NCBI GenBank assembly: GCA_046328035.1
Contig: JAXLXI010000001.1
Span: 310,001 to 374,000, forward strand
Direction of reading: 5' to 3'
Source of the DNA: JBGASG01 sp046328035
GTDB taxonomy: Bacteria; Cyanobacteriota; Vampirovibrionia; Obscuribacterales; Obscuribacteraceae
DNA: 64,000 nt
Of the stretch, positions 1 to 8,360 are shown piece after piece (the stretch's first letter is position 1; each line of letters starts with the position of its first letter). The position numbers and the translations under genes were made by a program. The notes beneath the pieces were generated by a model. The model saw only the letters and a list, made by a program, of their open reading frames with translations. It did not search any database and was not told the origin of the DNA.

Positions 1-2
1 GC

Positions 3-260
3 CTGGGGACCAGTGCCTACGCCTTCCTGTTTCTCGATATTGTCAGAACCGATCTTGAGAGCCTGGCCTGCATTAAATCCATTCGCATGAACGATTCTCG
101 TCTTGGGCGCAGCACACCGATCATCGCCCTAGTGGACGATCTCAATGCGGAAGAAACCATGCGGTTGCGGTCGTCTGGAGTCAGCGATTTTCTGGAGAAA
201 CCTTTTTCCGCTCAGAAACTGAAAAACGCAGTCGTTCGGTGGACGCAAGCCATCGCCTAA
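3..260 (+). CDS. Response regulator receiver domain, 5' truncated by window edge
   Basis: The reading frame enters from the left edge and ends at TAA 258-260. It gives 85 residues that match the C-terminal two thirds of a CheY-type receiver: a beta-3 strand ending in the phosphoacceptor context LFLDIV, a beta-4 segment TPIIALV and the conserved lysine in FLEKPF, followed by the last helix. The position normally held by Thr/Ser after beta-4 is Val-Asp (ALVDD), which is unusual. No output domain follows the receiver, so it is either a stand-alone receiver or the last domain of a larger kinase or regulator. The upstream part is not visible. Confidence 0.85.
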   Translation: MGTSAYAFLFLDIVRTDLESLACIKSIRMNDSRLGRSTPIIALVDDLNAEETMRLRSSGVSDFLEKPFSAQKLKNAVVRWTQAIA

Positions 261-286
261 GCGGCGACGCTCCCACTACTTAAATA

Positions 287-346
287 CTGGAGTGATATCA
301 CTTCAGGATTAATAGGCTGTCCTGTGGTGGAGTGATATCACTTCAG
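287..346. repeat. Palindrome cluster A, 2 copies
   Basis: Two copies of the GTGATATCAC-centred 20-bp palindrome (287-306 and 327-346) lie 40 bp apart. They sit between the receiver gene end on plus and the RNA methyltransferase end on minus, a convergent junction. The second copy reads GTGGAGTGATATCACTTCAG. Confidence 0.9.
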
Positions 347-351
347 GATTG

Positions 352-1023
352 TCAGGTGGGGTGTGCGCGTTCCCAATTCAGGAAATAGGCAGCAATTCCG
401 AAGGCTACGGCGACGTTCAACGATTCTTTTACTCCATGCATGGGCAGGTCGCAAACGACATCGCAAACGGAGAGAGCTTCTTGTGACAACCCGCTGACCT
501 CATTGCCGACAATCAGGCAGACGCGTTGTCCTGGTTGCAGACGGAACTGATTGAGCGGCTGACTTCCGGCGGTGCGCTCGAGACCGAGGAGCAGAACTCC
601 GTGTTGCTTTAGAGTCTTGAGAACGGACAGTGAGTTCCAGTGATACCGCCAGCGAACGTTTTCCTCAGCTCCCAGACTGGTTTTGGCGATTTCTTTGCGC
701 GGCGGGCAACCAGTTATGCCTGTCAGGTAGAGCGTTGTCAGTCCGGCGCCGTCGGAACTGCGGAAGATTGAGCCGACGTTCCACAAGCTGCGGACGTCCT
801 CGAGCAAGGCTGATTGCTGATCGCCTGGGTCTGGGAAGTTTTCAGCGCACGCCGTCCCGGCGGCGAGATGTTTTCGGTACTGTCGTTCGGTCTGATCGAG
901 CACAGATAGCAGGCGAGCAGTCATTGGTTGTCCGCAATGCGGGCAACTGCCGCTGTCCATTTCGAAGTCTTCCAGGGCTTCGAACGTCATCAAGCAATTT
1001 GGATTTGGGCAGCGCGTGTGCAT
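352..1023 (-). CDS. SpoU/TrmH-family RNA 2'-O-methyltransferase with N-terminal zinc ribbon
   Basis: Predicted AdoMet-dependent tRNA or rRNA ribose 2'-O-methyltransferase with a trefoil-knot SPOUT fold. From ATG at 1023 the product is about 223 residues. An N-terminal zinc ribbon has C5, C10, C27 and C30. The three SpoU motifs are visible: NVGSIFRSSDGAG (motif 1), LIVGNEVSGL (motif 2) and LPMHGVKESLNVAVAFG (motif 3). The zinc ribbon replaces the usual substrate-binding N-domain, so the target RNA cannot be named. A TTG at 1038, directly after the stop of the upstream gene, is an alternative start that adds five residues. It is the second gene behind the IPT/TIG protein. The enzyme family is secure, the specificity is not. 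Confidence 0.85.
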   Translation of the reverse strand: MHTRCPNPNCLMTFEALEDFEMDSGSCPHCGQPMTARLLSVLDQTERQYRKHLAAGTACAENFPDPGDQQSALLEDVRSLWNVGSIFRSSDGAGLTTLYLTGITGCPPRKEIAKTSLGAEENVRWRYHWNSLSVLKTLKQHGVLLLGLERTAGSQPLNQFRLQPGQRVCLIVGNEVSGLSQEALSVCDVVCDLPMHGVKESLNVAVAFGIAAYFLNWERAHPT

Positions 1024-1038
1024 GGCTGGCGGTTGCAA

Positions 1039-2241
1039 CTATGGGTCGGCATCGCCGGGCATGGTGGGGTACTGTGTGCCCGGACCCTGTTCGTATGCAC
1101 CAATGTCCATGTTCAGAGTGTTGGCTGAACGAAGACCATTGCTGACCACATAGACTGGAATGTTGTACTTCACCATCAGTGGTGCCAAATTGGCGTTGAA
1201 GTCCAGAGGCACTATTACCGTCAGGTTGTTTTCGTCCCCGTTCACGATTTGTGCGGAGATTCCGCCGATGTAGACCTGATTGTTTTGGGGGTTAGGCGCG
1301 AAGTTTCTTCCAGTTATATATGATTGACCGCCAGGCACCACAACCCACGGCAGAACGGAAAGAAGCTCGGGAACTGGCTTCGGATAGACGTTTACCATTA
1401 GCGGCTGTGTCTTGATGCCTGCGACTGACACGATTAATTCGTTGGGACCAGGCTCTGCATTGTCCGGCACTTTGGCGCGGATTACCGGATCGGAGGAGAA
1501 AACCGTGGTGCCTGCAACCCCATTGAAATAGACGATTTCATCGACATTTGCCATATCGAGATTGCCGCCGTAAATGACAATGACTTGTCCTTGCGCGGCA
1601 TTGATTGGATGCACGTTTGTGATGTATGGATTGGTCGTGGTTAGAAACCATTGCATGCTGGCGCCGACAACACCGCCCGCTTCGCAGATGATTTGATTGG
1701 TGCCGGGCTGCAGCTTGCCTGATACGTCAATTGTTGCTCGGTTGCTGCCCTTCGGAAAATCCTTTTCGGTTGCCATCATGTAGCCGCCGATCTGCAACCG
1801 TAGCCACTTGAACTTCGGACGACCCTGCACTCCGTTGATGACGGTCAAGGTCAGCTTCTCCAGCTTCTCCTGTCCCGGCTGCAATGGCAGCCAGTCATAG
1901 AAGTATTGGTCCTGTCTGGTGCTGGCGCTGACGTAGGGACGAGAAGCGTATAGCGTGGAGATCCCACTGTCTTCCGTTTGCGTCTGAGTTTGCTGTGGTG
2001 CTGCTGGCTGCGTTTGTGATGAGCCCGACCCGGGCGCCTGCCATATGGTCGCACCTGGTGATTGAGTTTGTGCGCCGCTTTGCCCGGGCGCCTGCCACAT
2101 TGTTTGCTGTTGTTGAGATTGTTGCGCCAACACAGGCTGCTGCGCCAGTGCGGGCTGCTGGCTCCAATTTCCCAGGGGAGCCATAGTCATTACAACTGCT
2201 AAAAGTACTGCTGCGAACGTGCTCGCCAGCGATCGTGGCAT
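1039..2241 (-). CDS. Secreted IPT/TIG-domain protein with Gln/Pro-rich N-terminus
   Basis: 400 residues. An N-terminal signal peptide (hydrophobic stretch about 8-24) is followed by a low-complexity Gln/Ala/Pro region to about 100. Two consecutive IPT/TIG-like immunoglobulin folds follow in the C-terminal half, opening with NPYITNVHPINAAQGQ and KPVPELLSVLPWVVVPGG. Such folds usually mediate surface adhesion or protein binding and carry no catalytic residues. The start is ATG 2241, preceded by GGGAGAGAAAG. It is the first gene of a two-gene minus operon, with the methyltransferase start following the stop codon directly. The function is unknown; an exported structural or adhesive role is inferred. 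Confidence 0.8.
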   Translation of the reverse strand: MPRSLASTFAAVLLAVVMTMAPLGNWSQQPALAQQPVLAQQSQQQQTMWQAPGQSGAQTQSPGATIWQAPGSGSSQTQPAAPQQTQTQTEDSGISTLYASRPYVSASTRQDQYFYDWLPLQPGQEKLEKLTLTVINGVQGRPKFKWLRLQIGGYMMATEKDFPKGSNRATIDVSGKLQPGTNQIICEAGGVVGASMQWFLTTTNPYITNVHPINAAQGQVIVIYGGNLDMANVDEIVYFNGVAGTTVFSSDPVIRAKVPDNAEPGPNELIVSVAGIKTQPLMVNVYPKPVPELLSVLPWVVVPGGQSYITGRNFAPNPQNNQVYIGGISAQIVNGDENNLTVIVPLDFNANLAPLMVKYNIPVYVVSNGLRSANTLNMDIGAYEQGPGTQYPTMPGDADP

Positions 2242-2322
2242 CCTTTCTCTCCCATTGTGAAGCGGTCGACCATTATACGAAGCGCCTTAGGTAAAATACA
2301 GTCACTTCGGCAGGTGATAGAC

Positions 2323-2913
2323 ATGCAGTTGCTTCGCGAAAAAATTTTGCAACACGGCAAACATCTCGGTGACGGCATCCTGAAAGTGGATGCATTCATG
2401 AACCATCAGTTGGACTCGCTTTTGATGAAAGCAATCGGACAGGAGTTTGCCGGCAAATTCGCGGCCATGAAGCCGACGCGCATCCTGACTGCCGAAACCA
2501 GCGGCATTGCACCGGCGCTGGCGGCCGGCATAGAACTGGGTGTGCCGGTCGTCTTCGCGCGCAAGCATCAACCGATCACGATGGCGCCCGATCCTTATAG
2601 AGAGAAATCGTCATCGCCGACCCACAAACGCGAAGTCGAGTTGATTGTGTCCACTGAGTACATGAGCGCCGACGACCGGGTTTTGATTATCGACGACTTT
2701 CTGTCCAGTGCTCGCACTTTGCTGGCTCTGGACAAACTGGTGACGCAAAGCGGTGCCACCTTAGTCGGTATCGGTTGCGTGATCGAGAAACGCTCTTTCG
2801 GCGGTCGCGAGCAATTGAAGCACATCACGGTTCCCATCGAATCGCTGGCCGTCATCGAACGCTTCGATGGCGATCAAATTATTCTGCTGCAAGACAAGGA
2901 AGTGGTGTCCTGA
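2323..2913 (+). CDS. xpt: Xanthine phosphoribosyltransferase
   Basis: Salvages xanthine to XMP with PRPP in the cytoplasm. The 196-residue product matches the length of Bacillus Xpt (194). Diagnostic segments are LKVDAFMNHQLD near the N-terminus, the TAETSGIAPALAAGIELGVPVVFARKHQ block, and the PRPP-binding loop VLIIDDFLSSART near residue 130. ATG 2323 is preceded by AGGTGAT at good spacing; a longer upstream frame has no ribosome site. One base separates its stop from the start of the downstream M24 peptidase, so the two are co-translated. No purine riboswitch fold was recognised upstream. Confidence 0.92.
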   Translation: MQLLREKILQHGKHLGDGILKVDAFMNHQLDSLLMKAIGQEFAGKFAAMKPTRILTAETSGIAPALAAGIELGVPVVFARKHQPITMAPDPYREKSSSPTHKREVELIVSTEYMSADDRVLIIDDFLSSARTLLALDKLVTQSGATLVGIGCVIEKRSFGGREQLKHITVPIESLAVIERFDGDQIILLQDKEVVS

Positions 2914-2914
2914 T

Positions 2915-4138
2915 ATGTCGACAACAACTTCTTCTGCTACTGCTGCCATCGATATTGCCGCCGTCCAGAAAGCGCTTGCCGAGGACAAGGTGGATGGCTG
3001 GCTGTTTTACTTTTTTCATGACAATGATCCGCTAGCCCAACACATTCTCGGTTTGGGCAGCTCGCACTTCGTGTCGCGCCGCTGGTTCTACTTGATTCCT
3101 CAGCATGGTGCTCCGCGCAAACTAGTTCACCGCATTGAAATGGATGCTCTCGATGCGCTGCCAGGAGATAAGACAGTTTATCTGGGTTGGCGCGAGTTGC
3201 ACGACAAGTTGAAAGAGATTCTTGCCGGCTGCCAGACAGTAGCCATGCAGTACTCGCCGTTGAATGCGATTCCGTATGTTTCGCGAGTGGACGCCGGCAT
3301 CGTGGAACTGGTCCAGGAATCAGGCAATGTGCGTGTCGTTTCGTCCGCGGATCTGGTGCAGCGTTTCGAAGCGCGCTGGACACCCGCTCAACTCAAAAGT
3401 CATCTTCTGGCAGCCGATCATTTGCGCGCGATCGTATTTGAAGCCTTTGGCACCATCGCCGCTCAGGTGCAGGCGGGCGAGCCTTGCCACGAGTACGCCA
3501 TTCAGCAGTTGATTGATCGCGCTTTCGACCAGCGCGGCATGATCAGCAACTCGTCTTGCATTGTGGCAGTCAACGCCAATAGCGGCAGCCCGCACTATCA
3601 GCCGAACAGCGCCAAAAGCGATCCAATCAAGAAGGGCGACTTTGTGCTGCTGGACATCTGGGCGAAACTGAAGGAGCCTGCCGATGCAGTTTACGCCGAC
3701 ATCACCTGGACGGGATATGTCGCCGAGAGCGTTCCATCGAAATACGAAGAGATTTTTCAAGTGGTGCGCGGGGCCCGCGATGCCGCGCTCGAGTTCGTCG
3801 GTGAGGCACACCGCACCAGGAAGACAGTGCACGGATTTGAAGTCGATGATGTGGCGCGCAACTTCATCAAAGACAGAGGCTATGGAAATCATTTTGTGCA
3901 CCGAACCGGACATTCGATCGGGTTGGAAGTGCACGCCAACGGTGCAAACATCGATAATCTGGAAACCCGTGATGAAAGGCGCTTGATTGCCAACACCGGA
4001 TTCTCGATTGAGCCCGGCATTTATCTAGAGGAGTTCGGGGTGCGCAGCGAAATCGATGTATTCCTCAGCGATGATGATGCGGTGGTCGGCGGGCAACCGA
4101 TTCAAACCACAGTGATTCCCATCTTGAAGTTGTCGTAG
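2915..4138 (+). CDS. M24-family metallopeptidase (Xaa-Pro aminopeptidase-like)
   Basis: About 407 residues from ATG 2915. The N-terminal creatinase-type domain (about 1-170) is followed by the pita-bread M24 catalytic domain. The metal ligands are visible: Asp in LLDIWAKL (about 245), Asp in VYADITWTG, His in HRTGHSIGLEVH (about 330), Glu in SIEPGIYLEE (about 365) and Glu in RSEIDVFL. This is the complete dinuclear site, so the enzyme should be active. It likely removes N-terminal residues before proline, or is a dipeptidase of the same fold. It is coupled to xpt by a 1-bp gap, with the SEC-C gene directly after. Confidence 0.88.
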   Translation: MSTTTSSATAAIDIAAVQKALAEDKVDGWLFYFFHDNDPLAQHILGLGSSHFVSRRWFYLIPQHGAPRKLVHRIEMDALDALPGDKTVYLGWRELHDKLKEILAGCQTVAMQYSPLNAIPYVSRVDAGIVELVQESGNVRVVSSADLVQRFEARWTPAQLKSHLLAADHLRAIVFEAFGTIAAQVQAGEPCHEYAIQQLIDRAFDQRGMISNSSCIVAVNANSGSPHYQPNSAKSDPIKKGDFVLLDIWAKLKEPADAVYADITWTGYVAESVPSKYEEIFQVVRGARDAALEFVGEAHRTRKTVHGFEVDDVARNFIKDRGYGNHFVHRTGHSIGLEVHANGANIDNLETRDERRLIANTGFSIEPGIYLEEFGVRSEIDVFLSDDDAVVGGQPIQTTVIPILKLS

Positions 4139-4143
4139 ACTTG

Positions 4144-4557
4144 ATGAAAAAACCATTTCCACCGAACAACTACTGTCCTTGCGGAAGCAACATCAAATAT
4201 AAAAGTTGCTGCCGGGCGAAGGGCATCGATTACTTCATCAAGAATAAAAAGGTCATTCGCGAAGCCGCCATGTCGCAGGAGCGCCGAGAACAATTCGAGC
4301 GCGACAAAAAGTTGTTTCAGGAAAAATTCGGACGCAAACCGACAGATGAAGAGGAAGGAATATTGCGAGCCGACGGCTTTGCCGATTTGACTCAGCTAAT
4401 CGAATCGGAAATGCTGAAGTCTGGGATGTCGGAGGAGATGCTTTACGCGTACAGGCAGACCGGACTGGTGATTACCGCCGAGAATCGGTCATCTGTGCGC
4501 CCTGACGAACTGGCGCGCTGGGACGCAGCCATTGACGATTATCGCAAGCAGGGGTAG
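4144..4557 (+). CDS. SEC-C zinc-motif protein
   Basis: 137 residues. The N-terminus holds a SEC-C type metal-binding motif, YCPCGSNIKYKSCC, as found at the C-terminus of SecA and in many small proteins. The remainder is charged and helical (EQFERDKKLFQEKFGRKP and following), with no recognised domain. The start is placed at ATG 4144; a TTG codon directly before it is possible. It lies 5 bp behind the M24 peptidase and looks like the third gene of the xpt operon. The function is unknown; a zinc-dependent binding role is the most that can be said. Confidence 0.8.
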   Translation: MKKPFPPNNYCPCGSNIKYKSCCRAKGIDYFIKNKKVIREAAMSQERREQFERDKKLFQEKFGRKPTDEEEGILRADGFADLTQLIESEMLKSGMSEEMLYAYRQTGLVITAENRSSVRPDELARWDAAIDDYRKQG

Positions 4558-4584
4558 TCTGCTGCGAGCGAGTAGTCTGATAAC

Positions 4585-4598
4585 CACCGTCGGCGGTG
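4585..4598. terminator. Short hairpin between convergent genes
   Basis: CACCG and CGGTG pair around a 4-nt loop in the 44-bp gap between the SEC-C gene and the VWA gene end. It is a weak bidirectional terminator candidate with no strong T-run. Confidence 0.35.
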
Positions 4599-4601
4599 AA
4601 T

Positions 4602-5531
4602 TCAGTGCTGCGTCGAGGACGGCTTTTTTGTCGGCGACTGCGCATTCGGCAACAGCGGCGCAGGGGCGGAGAGACCCTCCGCTTCCCGTTCCATCATGGC
4701 GGCGATCAGTCCGCCCTTGATACCGATCTGCTGGATCTCGTCGAAGTAGTGGCTGTCCACGATGTCGCGCGCGGCGCCGGCGTTTACCATTTCGTCGTCA
4801 AGGCTGCGCAGAGTTTCTGTGCCGCCGTCGCTGCCAACCTGGAGAAACGTCACTGCCACTTGTTTGTCGCCGGTAGTCCGGGCTGCGGCGTCGGCAATCA
4901 CGCTGCGAACGGCGTCCACGTCATTAGGCATGCCATCGGTCAGCACTGCCACCACCAGCGGCCGCTTTGCGGCCTGGAAATGGCGCATGAGGACAAAACC
5001 GAGAGGGGAAGCCATTTCTGTTCCGCCCGACGGTGAGAGGGCTTCGTATACGCGATTGATTTCTGAGACACGAACATTGTCCAGCACAGCATACTGGCTA
5101 TGAAACGGAACAATCGTAATGCCGTTCGGAAAATACTTTCCGCAATCGGTGAGCAGCTGATTGCTGCTGGCGACACACCATTGCCACTTGCTCATCTGTC
5201 CGGAGGAAGTTGTGATATTCGAACTCATAGAGCCAGAGCAATCGATCAATATCGCGACATCCCATTTGCTCAAATCCTTCTCGTGAGCTTGAAGTACGGA
5301 CGGATTGGTGATGCGCCCGCTCAAAGGGGAGCCACCATTGTCCGCACGCGCGTGCCGTGCCCACAACGGATCTGCGCCTGCGCGCAAGGAAACCGGCGCC
5401 TGCATGCTGACCGAATAAGTCTTCCCGTTCCTTGATACTGTCAGCTGTATTTGGTTGTTGACCTGACGTTCGGACAGTATTCTGTCACCATCTTTGATAC
5501 CAGCCAGCCAGGACAGAGACGGACGAAACAC
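4602..5531 (-). pseudogene. VWA-domain protein, C-terminal part of a frameshifted TPR-PDZ-VWA gene
   Basis: This frame gives about 309 residues. The first 45 look like the second half of a PDZ domain (LAGIKDGDRILSERQ, then NGKTYSV). A von Willebrand A domain from about 90 to 270 has a complete MIDAS: DCSGSMS (97-102), GGTEM and LTDGMPND. The frame has a TGA two codons upstream of its GTG at 5531. Its missing N-terminus is found in the other frame (5441-5980), and the two join cleanly at a run of four A near 5522. The C-terminal 40 residues are Pro/Ser-rich. It is a substrate-binding or scaffold protein of the cell envelope. Whether the break is real, programmed or an assembly error cannot be told here. 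Confidence 0.7.
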
Positions 5532-5980
5532 TTTTCAACCACCTTAGCTCCACCTTTGGAGGTGGTGAGCTTGTAACCGAGAAGAGAATCGCGTGTCAGA
5601 GACCTTTTCGTTAATTCGATGGCTTGCAGCGTGGCTTTGTCGCGAGTGTCACTTTGTCCGTCATCGTCGCTATGAGAGTAAGCAGCGCGGAAAGCGTTCA
5701 GCGCCCGTCGATAATCTCCCTGGGCAAACAGAGTGCGGCCGGCGCTATACAGTTGATTCCAGCCGCTCAAGTTTTGCATGGAAATGTCTAGATTATGAGT
5801 TTCTTCCGCGTGCAGCTGAATCTTGTTCGATTCGTCCAGCTTGGGTGTCAGGGCTTGCAGTTTCGCCGGCTGCGCCAGTGGCTGTTTCTCCACAATATTT
5901 TTGGAGAAACCCTCTCGGGGGCACGCCAGTAACATTAAGAGGAAGGGAATGATAAGGTGGTTAGAGAGCAACTTCGGCAT
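5441..5980 (-). pseudogene. TPR lipoprotein, N-terminal part of the frameshifted TPR-PDZ-VWA gene
   Basis: It starts at ATG 5980 with a lipoprotein signal peptide whose lipobox ends at LLAC (Cys 20), so the protein should be lipid-anchored after export. A TPR-like pair of helices lies around LYSAGRTLFAQGDYRRALNA. The first half of a PDZ domain follows, LLGYKLTTSKGGAKVVEK. From about 5520 onward this frame yields Cys-rich nonsense (CFVRLCPGW) to its stop at 5441, whereas the minus-one frame continues the PDZ as VFRPSLSWLAGIKDGD. Reading the AAG lysine codon and slipping back one base would reconstitute a protein of about 460 residues. The order lipobox, TPR, PDZ, VWA is plausible for an envelope scaffold. 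Confidence 0.7.
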
Positions 5981-6057
5981 AAAAATGCGCCCAGACGCTA
6001 GTTTCTACCCAAAGTTCTACCCTTAGCATGCGTTATATCCCAGCACTCACGAACATC

Positions 6058-6113
6058 CTGAAGCGATATCACTTCAGTTCAAAGGCGCCGATCCTGAAGC
6101 GATATCACTTTGA
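6058..6113. repeat. Palindrome cluster B, 2 copies
   Basis: Copies at 6058-6077 (CTGAAGCGATATCACTTCAG) and 6094-6113 lie 36 bp apart, between the VWA gene start on minus and the Tyr/Ser/Pro-rich protein on plus. A longer plus-strand frame would translate each copy as ILKRYHF. The repeats are more likely untranslated, so the downstream start is placed after them. Confidence 0.85.
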
Positions 6114-6132
6114 TTTCACGCAGCCGTGTGCC

Positions 6133-7161
6133 GTGAAAGTGGCTCTGCCGGCGTTCTTGTCGGTAATCCTGACAGGATTGGGCATTTCGGGCTTGTGTTC
6201 AACTGACGACAGCGGACGAGCCGCTCGAGAACGGGCTGATCGGCTAAAGTCGGGTTCGAAAAGATGGACCAACCTGTACATTCAACACAGCCAGTCCGGC
6301 GGTGGCGTGTCGATATCGCCCCAGGGTTTCCCTCCACCTCCACACCCAACAGCACTTGGACCTCTACAGAGTTTTGGACCGGGCTGGACTCCTGGGTTTC
6401 AGGCGGGGACGCCACCCGGTTATACATTGGCACCACCCAGTTATACGCTGGCGCCAGCACCAACCACCTACACATCACAAAGTGGCATCACCTCTTACAG
6501 CTGGGGAACGGGTGGGACTTGCTCGGCCTCCGGTCGAACTATGTCTGCGGCTCAGTGGCAAAGTGGCAACCAGTGGGGTTCTGGCAATTCAACGCCAAGC
6601 TGGCATCCAACCTTTTCGTCTGGCTGGTCAGGTCCATACATCAATTTTCAACCGAGAAGTAGTTGGAACTCGTCTACTCCGAGCGGACAAGCCTATTCTC
6701 GCTATCTAAGTTGGCGCACTACAAACTCAGAGAGGAATCGGTATCGGATGACTCCTGCATTGCCGAATGGGGCAGGCGAACTGAAAAAGGTAACCACATG
6801 GGAGGCGCCGGACGCGACGGATAAGCAGTTCAAGCAGCAGCAGATCCAGCAATCCGAAATCGACAATGGACCGGACGATAATGCCACCGTTGCGCTAATT
6901 CTCAACGCAGCCCGCTATTACGTAGATAACCGGCAGTGGGATAAAGCCGATAAGATGGTGAAACGTCTTGAGAAGATGAAAGTCGAGAACCCTGAGCTTT
7001 CATCACTGCGGCACGCTATAGCCACAGGTTCGCAACCCATTGCAACTACGAGCAAGTACCAGATTCTTTCACCAGTTGGAGCGCCAGCATCGGTCGGATG
7101 GAAACCTGTCACGCTTCAGCAGCCGACTGACTTTCGCTCTATGTTTCCACACAGCAGGTAG
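6133..7161 (+). CDS. Exported Pro/Ser/Tyr/Gly-rich protein with C-terminal TPR-like segment
   Basis: Unrecognised. From GTG 6133 it is 342 residues and begins with a good signal peptide (KVALPAFLSVILTGLGISGLCS). The middle (about 60-200) is low-complexity, rich in Gly, Ser, Tyr, Trp, Pro and Thr with near-repeats such as PPGYTLAPPSYTLAPAP. It resembles disordered surface or glue-like regions. The C-terminal 100 residues hold a Gln-rich helix and a TPR-like helical pair (ALILNAARYYVDNRQWDKADKMVKRLEKM). An ATG at 6028 would give a longer frame that runs through two palindromic repeats, so GTG 6133 is preferred. No clear Shine-Dalgarno supports either. It ends 14 bp before repeat cluster C. Confidence 0.6.
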   Translation: MKVALPAFLSVILTGLGISGLCSTDDSGRAARERADRLKSGSKRWTNLYIQHSQSGGGVSISPQGFPPPPHPTALGPLQSFGPGWTPGFQAGTPPGYTLAPPSYTLAPAPTTYTSQSGITSYSWGTGGTCSASGRTMSAAQWQSGNQWGSGNSTPSWHPTFSSGWSGPYINFQPRSSWNSSTPSGQAYSRYLSWRTTNSERNRYRMTPALPNGAGELKKVTTWEAPDATDKQFKQQQIQQSEIDNGPDDNATVALILNAARYYVDNRQWDKADKMVKRLEKMKVENPELSSLRHAIATGSQPIATTSKYQILSPVGAPASVGWKPVTLQQPTDFRSMFPHSR

Positions 7162-7174
7162 CCCCTGCGCGGAT

Positions 7175-7239
7175 CCGAGTGATATCGCTTTGTGTTGGAG
7201 TGATATCGATTGGGCTGGGCTGGAGTGATATCGCTTCAG
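7175..7239. repeat. Palindrome cluster C, 3 copies
   Basis: Copies near 7175-7194, 7195-7214 and 7220-7239 have the core GAGTGATATCGCT(T). The C variant is in the right arm, i.e. reversed relative to most other clusters. It lies between two plus-strand genes, directly behind the exported protein's stop. Confidence 0.85.
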
Positions 7240-7395
7240 CTTAGTTCGGGGCATGGGTTCACCGATGGCGCCTATCGTTGTGAAGTGGGAAAATTATGGT
7301 TTTCGCCAGAACTGACTTGGGTCCTAGCTGAACTGTGGAGCTGATAGCTGGATGAGCCATTGCGTCGACGGACGTAGGGGAACCCAGAGTGAAAA

Positions 7396-7426
7396 GAGGG
7401 GAATCCTTACTTAAGGAAGTCCCCTC
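7396..7426 (+). promoter_or_regulatory. Hairpin enclosing the Shine-Dalgarno of the REC-HPt gene
   Basis: GAGGGGA (7396-7402) pairs with TCCCCTC (7420-7426), and TCCTTA (7404-7409) with TAAGGA (7412-7417). The right arm contains AAGGAAG, the ribosome site 7 nt before ATG 7427. The stem ends at the base before the start codon. If formed in mRNA it would hide the ribosome site. Confidence 0.5.
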
Positions 7427-8347
7427 ATGGTGCGATTATCGAAGGTGTTATGGAAGAACTCTCGGTCGTCTTTCCCAACCACCTTAAATCAGGCATCCTT
7501 TATGAACGCATTCAAACGAAGAGCTGACAACAACACAGTTTCTAGAGTGATTTTGCTCGCAGAAGACCATCCACTTAACCAGAAGGTCGCCATGCTCCTG
7601 CTCGATCGCCTCGGATGGGAAAGCCATCTGGCCATGAACGGGCTGCAAGCTGTGGAAGCGGCGTCAAATCAACAGTATGCTGCAATCTTGATGGATTGCC
7701 AGATGCCAGAAATGGATGGATTCGAAGCCACGAAGTTGATTCGGGAAGCCGAAAAAGTCTTGGGTCGGCGCGTGCCGATTATTGCGGTTACAGCTATGGC
7801 TATGTCTGGCGACCGCGAACGGTGTCTGGCTGCCGGTATGGACGACTATATAACCAAACCAATTGATCGGGACCTGCTTGCTGAGAAGCTCGAATATTGG
7901 ACAGCCGGTATTACAAAAGAGCCAGGCAAGGTCATACCTATATTCGATGCTGCAAAATCAATTGTCGATTCGAAGGAAGAGCCTGTCGACTTTGCTGCGC
8001 TGCAAGCAGAGTACGGAACCAACGCAGCCGAACTTTTGACACTGTTCACCACCTCGACCGAGAAGTTGGTGGATGAACTGCGCAAATCAATCGACAAGCA
8101 GCAGGCGCAAAAGATCTCCCGCCTGGCGCACGAAGTCAAAGGTGCCGCATGGGCAGCTCATGCCGAGGAACTGGCAAAACTCGCCTTGTATCTGGAGACT
8201 TGTGCTGCGCAGCAGAACTGGCGCACCATATACAGTGCCTATTGCCGACTGCACAGGCAGTTCTTTGAACTGAAGGAATATGTCGCAACACTTTCCAGCA
8301 GCCCGGTCGGAGCTTCGGTGTCCTCTTTGACGACCTCGGAAACCTAG
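7427..8347 (+). CDS. REC-HPt phosphorelay protein
   Basis: 306 residues. After a 40-residue leader, a full CheY-type receiver has the acidic pair in LLAEDHPLNQK, phosphoacceptor Asp in ILMDCQMPEMDG, Thr in IIAVTAMAM and Lys in DYITKPID. A histidine phosphotransfer domain (about 190-290) follows, with phosphorylatable His in ISRLAHEVKGAAWAA. Such REC-HPt proteins accept phosphate from a hybrid kinase and pass it on; no kinase or output domain is present here. ATG 7427 is chosen because AAGGAAG lies 7 nt upstream; ATG 7502 would drop a non-conserved leader. It converges with the XRE gene, 13 bp apart. Confidence 0.87.
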   Translation: MVRLSKVLWKNSRSSFPTTLNQASFMNAFKRRADNNTVSRVILLAEDHPLNQKVAMLLLDRLGWESHLAMNGLQAVEAASNQQYAAILMDCQMPEMDGFEATKLIREAEKVLGRRVPIIAVTAMAMSGDRERCLAAGMDDYITKPIDRDLLAEKLEYWTAGITKEPGKVIPIFDAAKSIVDSKEEPVDFAALQAEYGTNAAELLTLFTTSTEKLVDELRKSIDKQQAQKISRLAHEVKGAAWAAHAEELAKLALYLETCAAQQNWRTIYSAYCRLHRQFFELKEYVATLSSSPVGASVSSLTTSET

Positions 8348-8360
8348 ACTCTAGACCATT

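Noticed and set aside
6028..6132. Longer N-terminus of the exported Pro/Ser/Tyr-rich protein
   Set aside because: It would translate two palindromic repeats as ILKRYHF and place the signal peptide internally.
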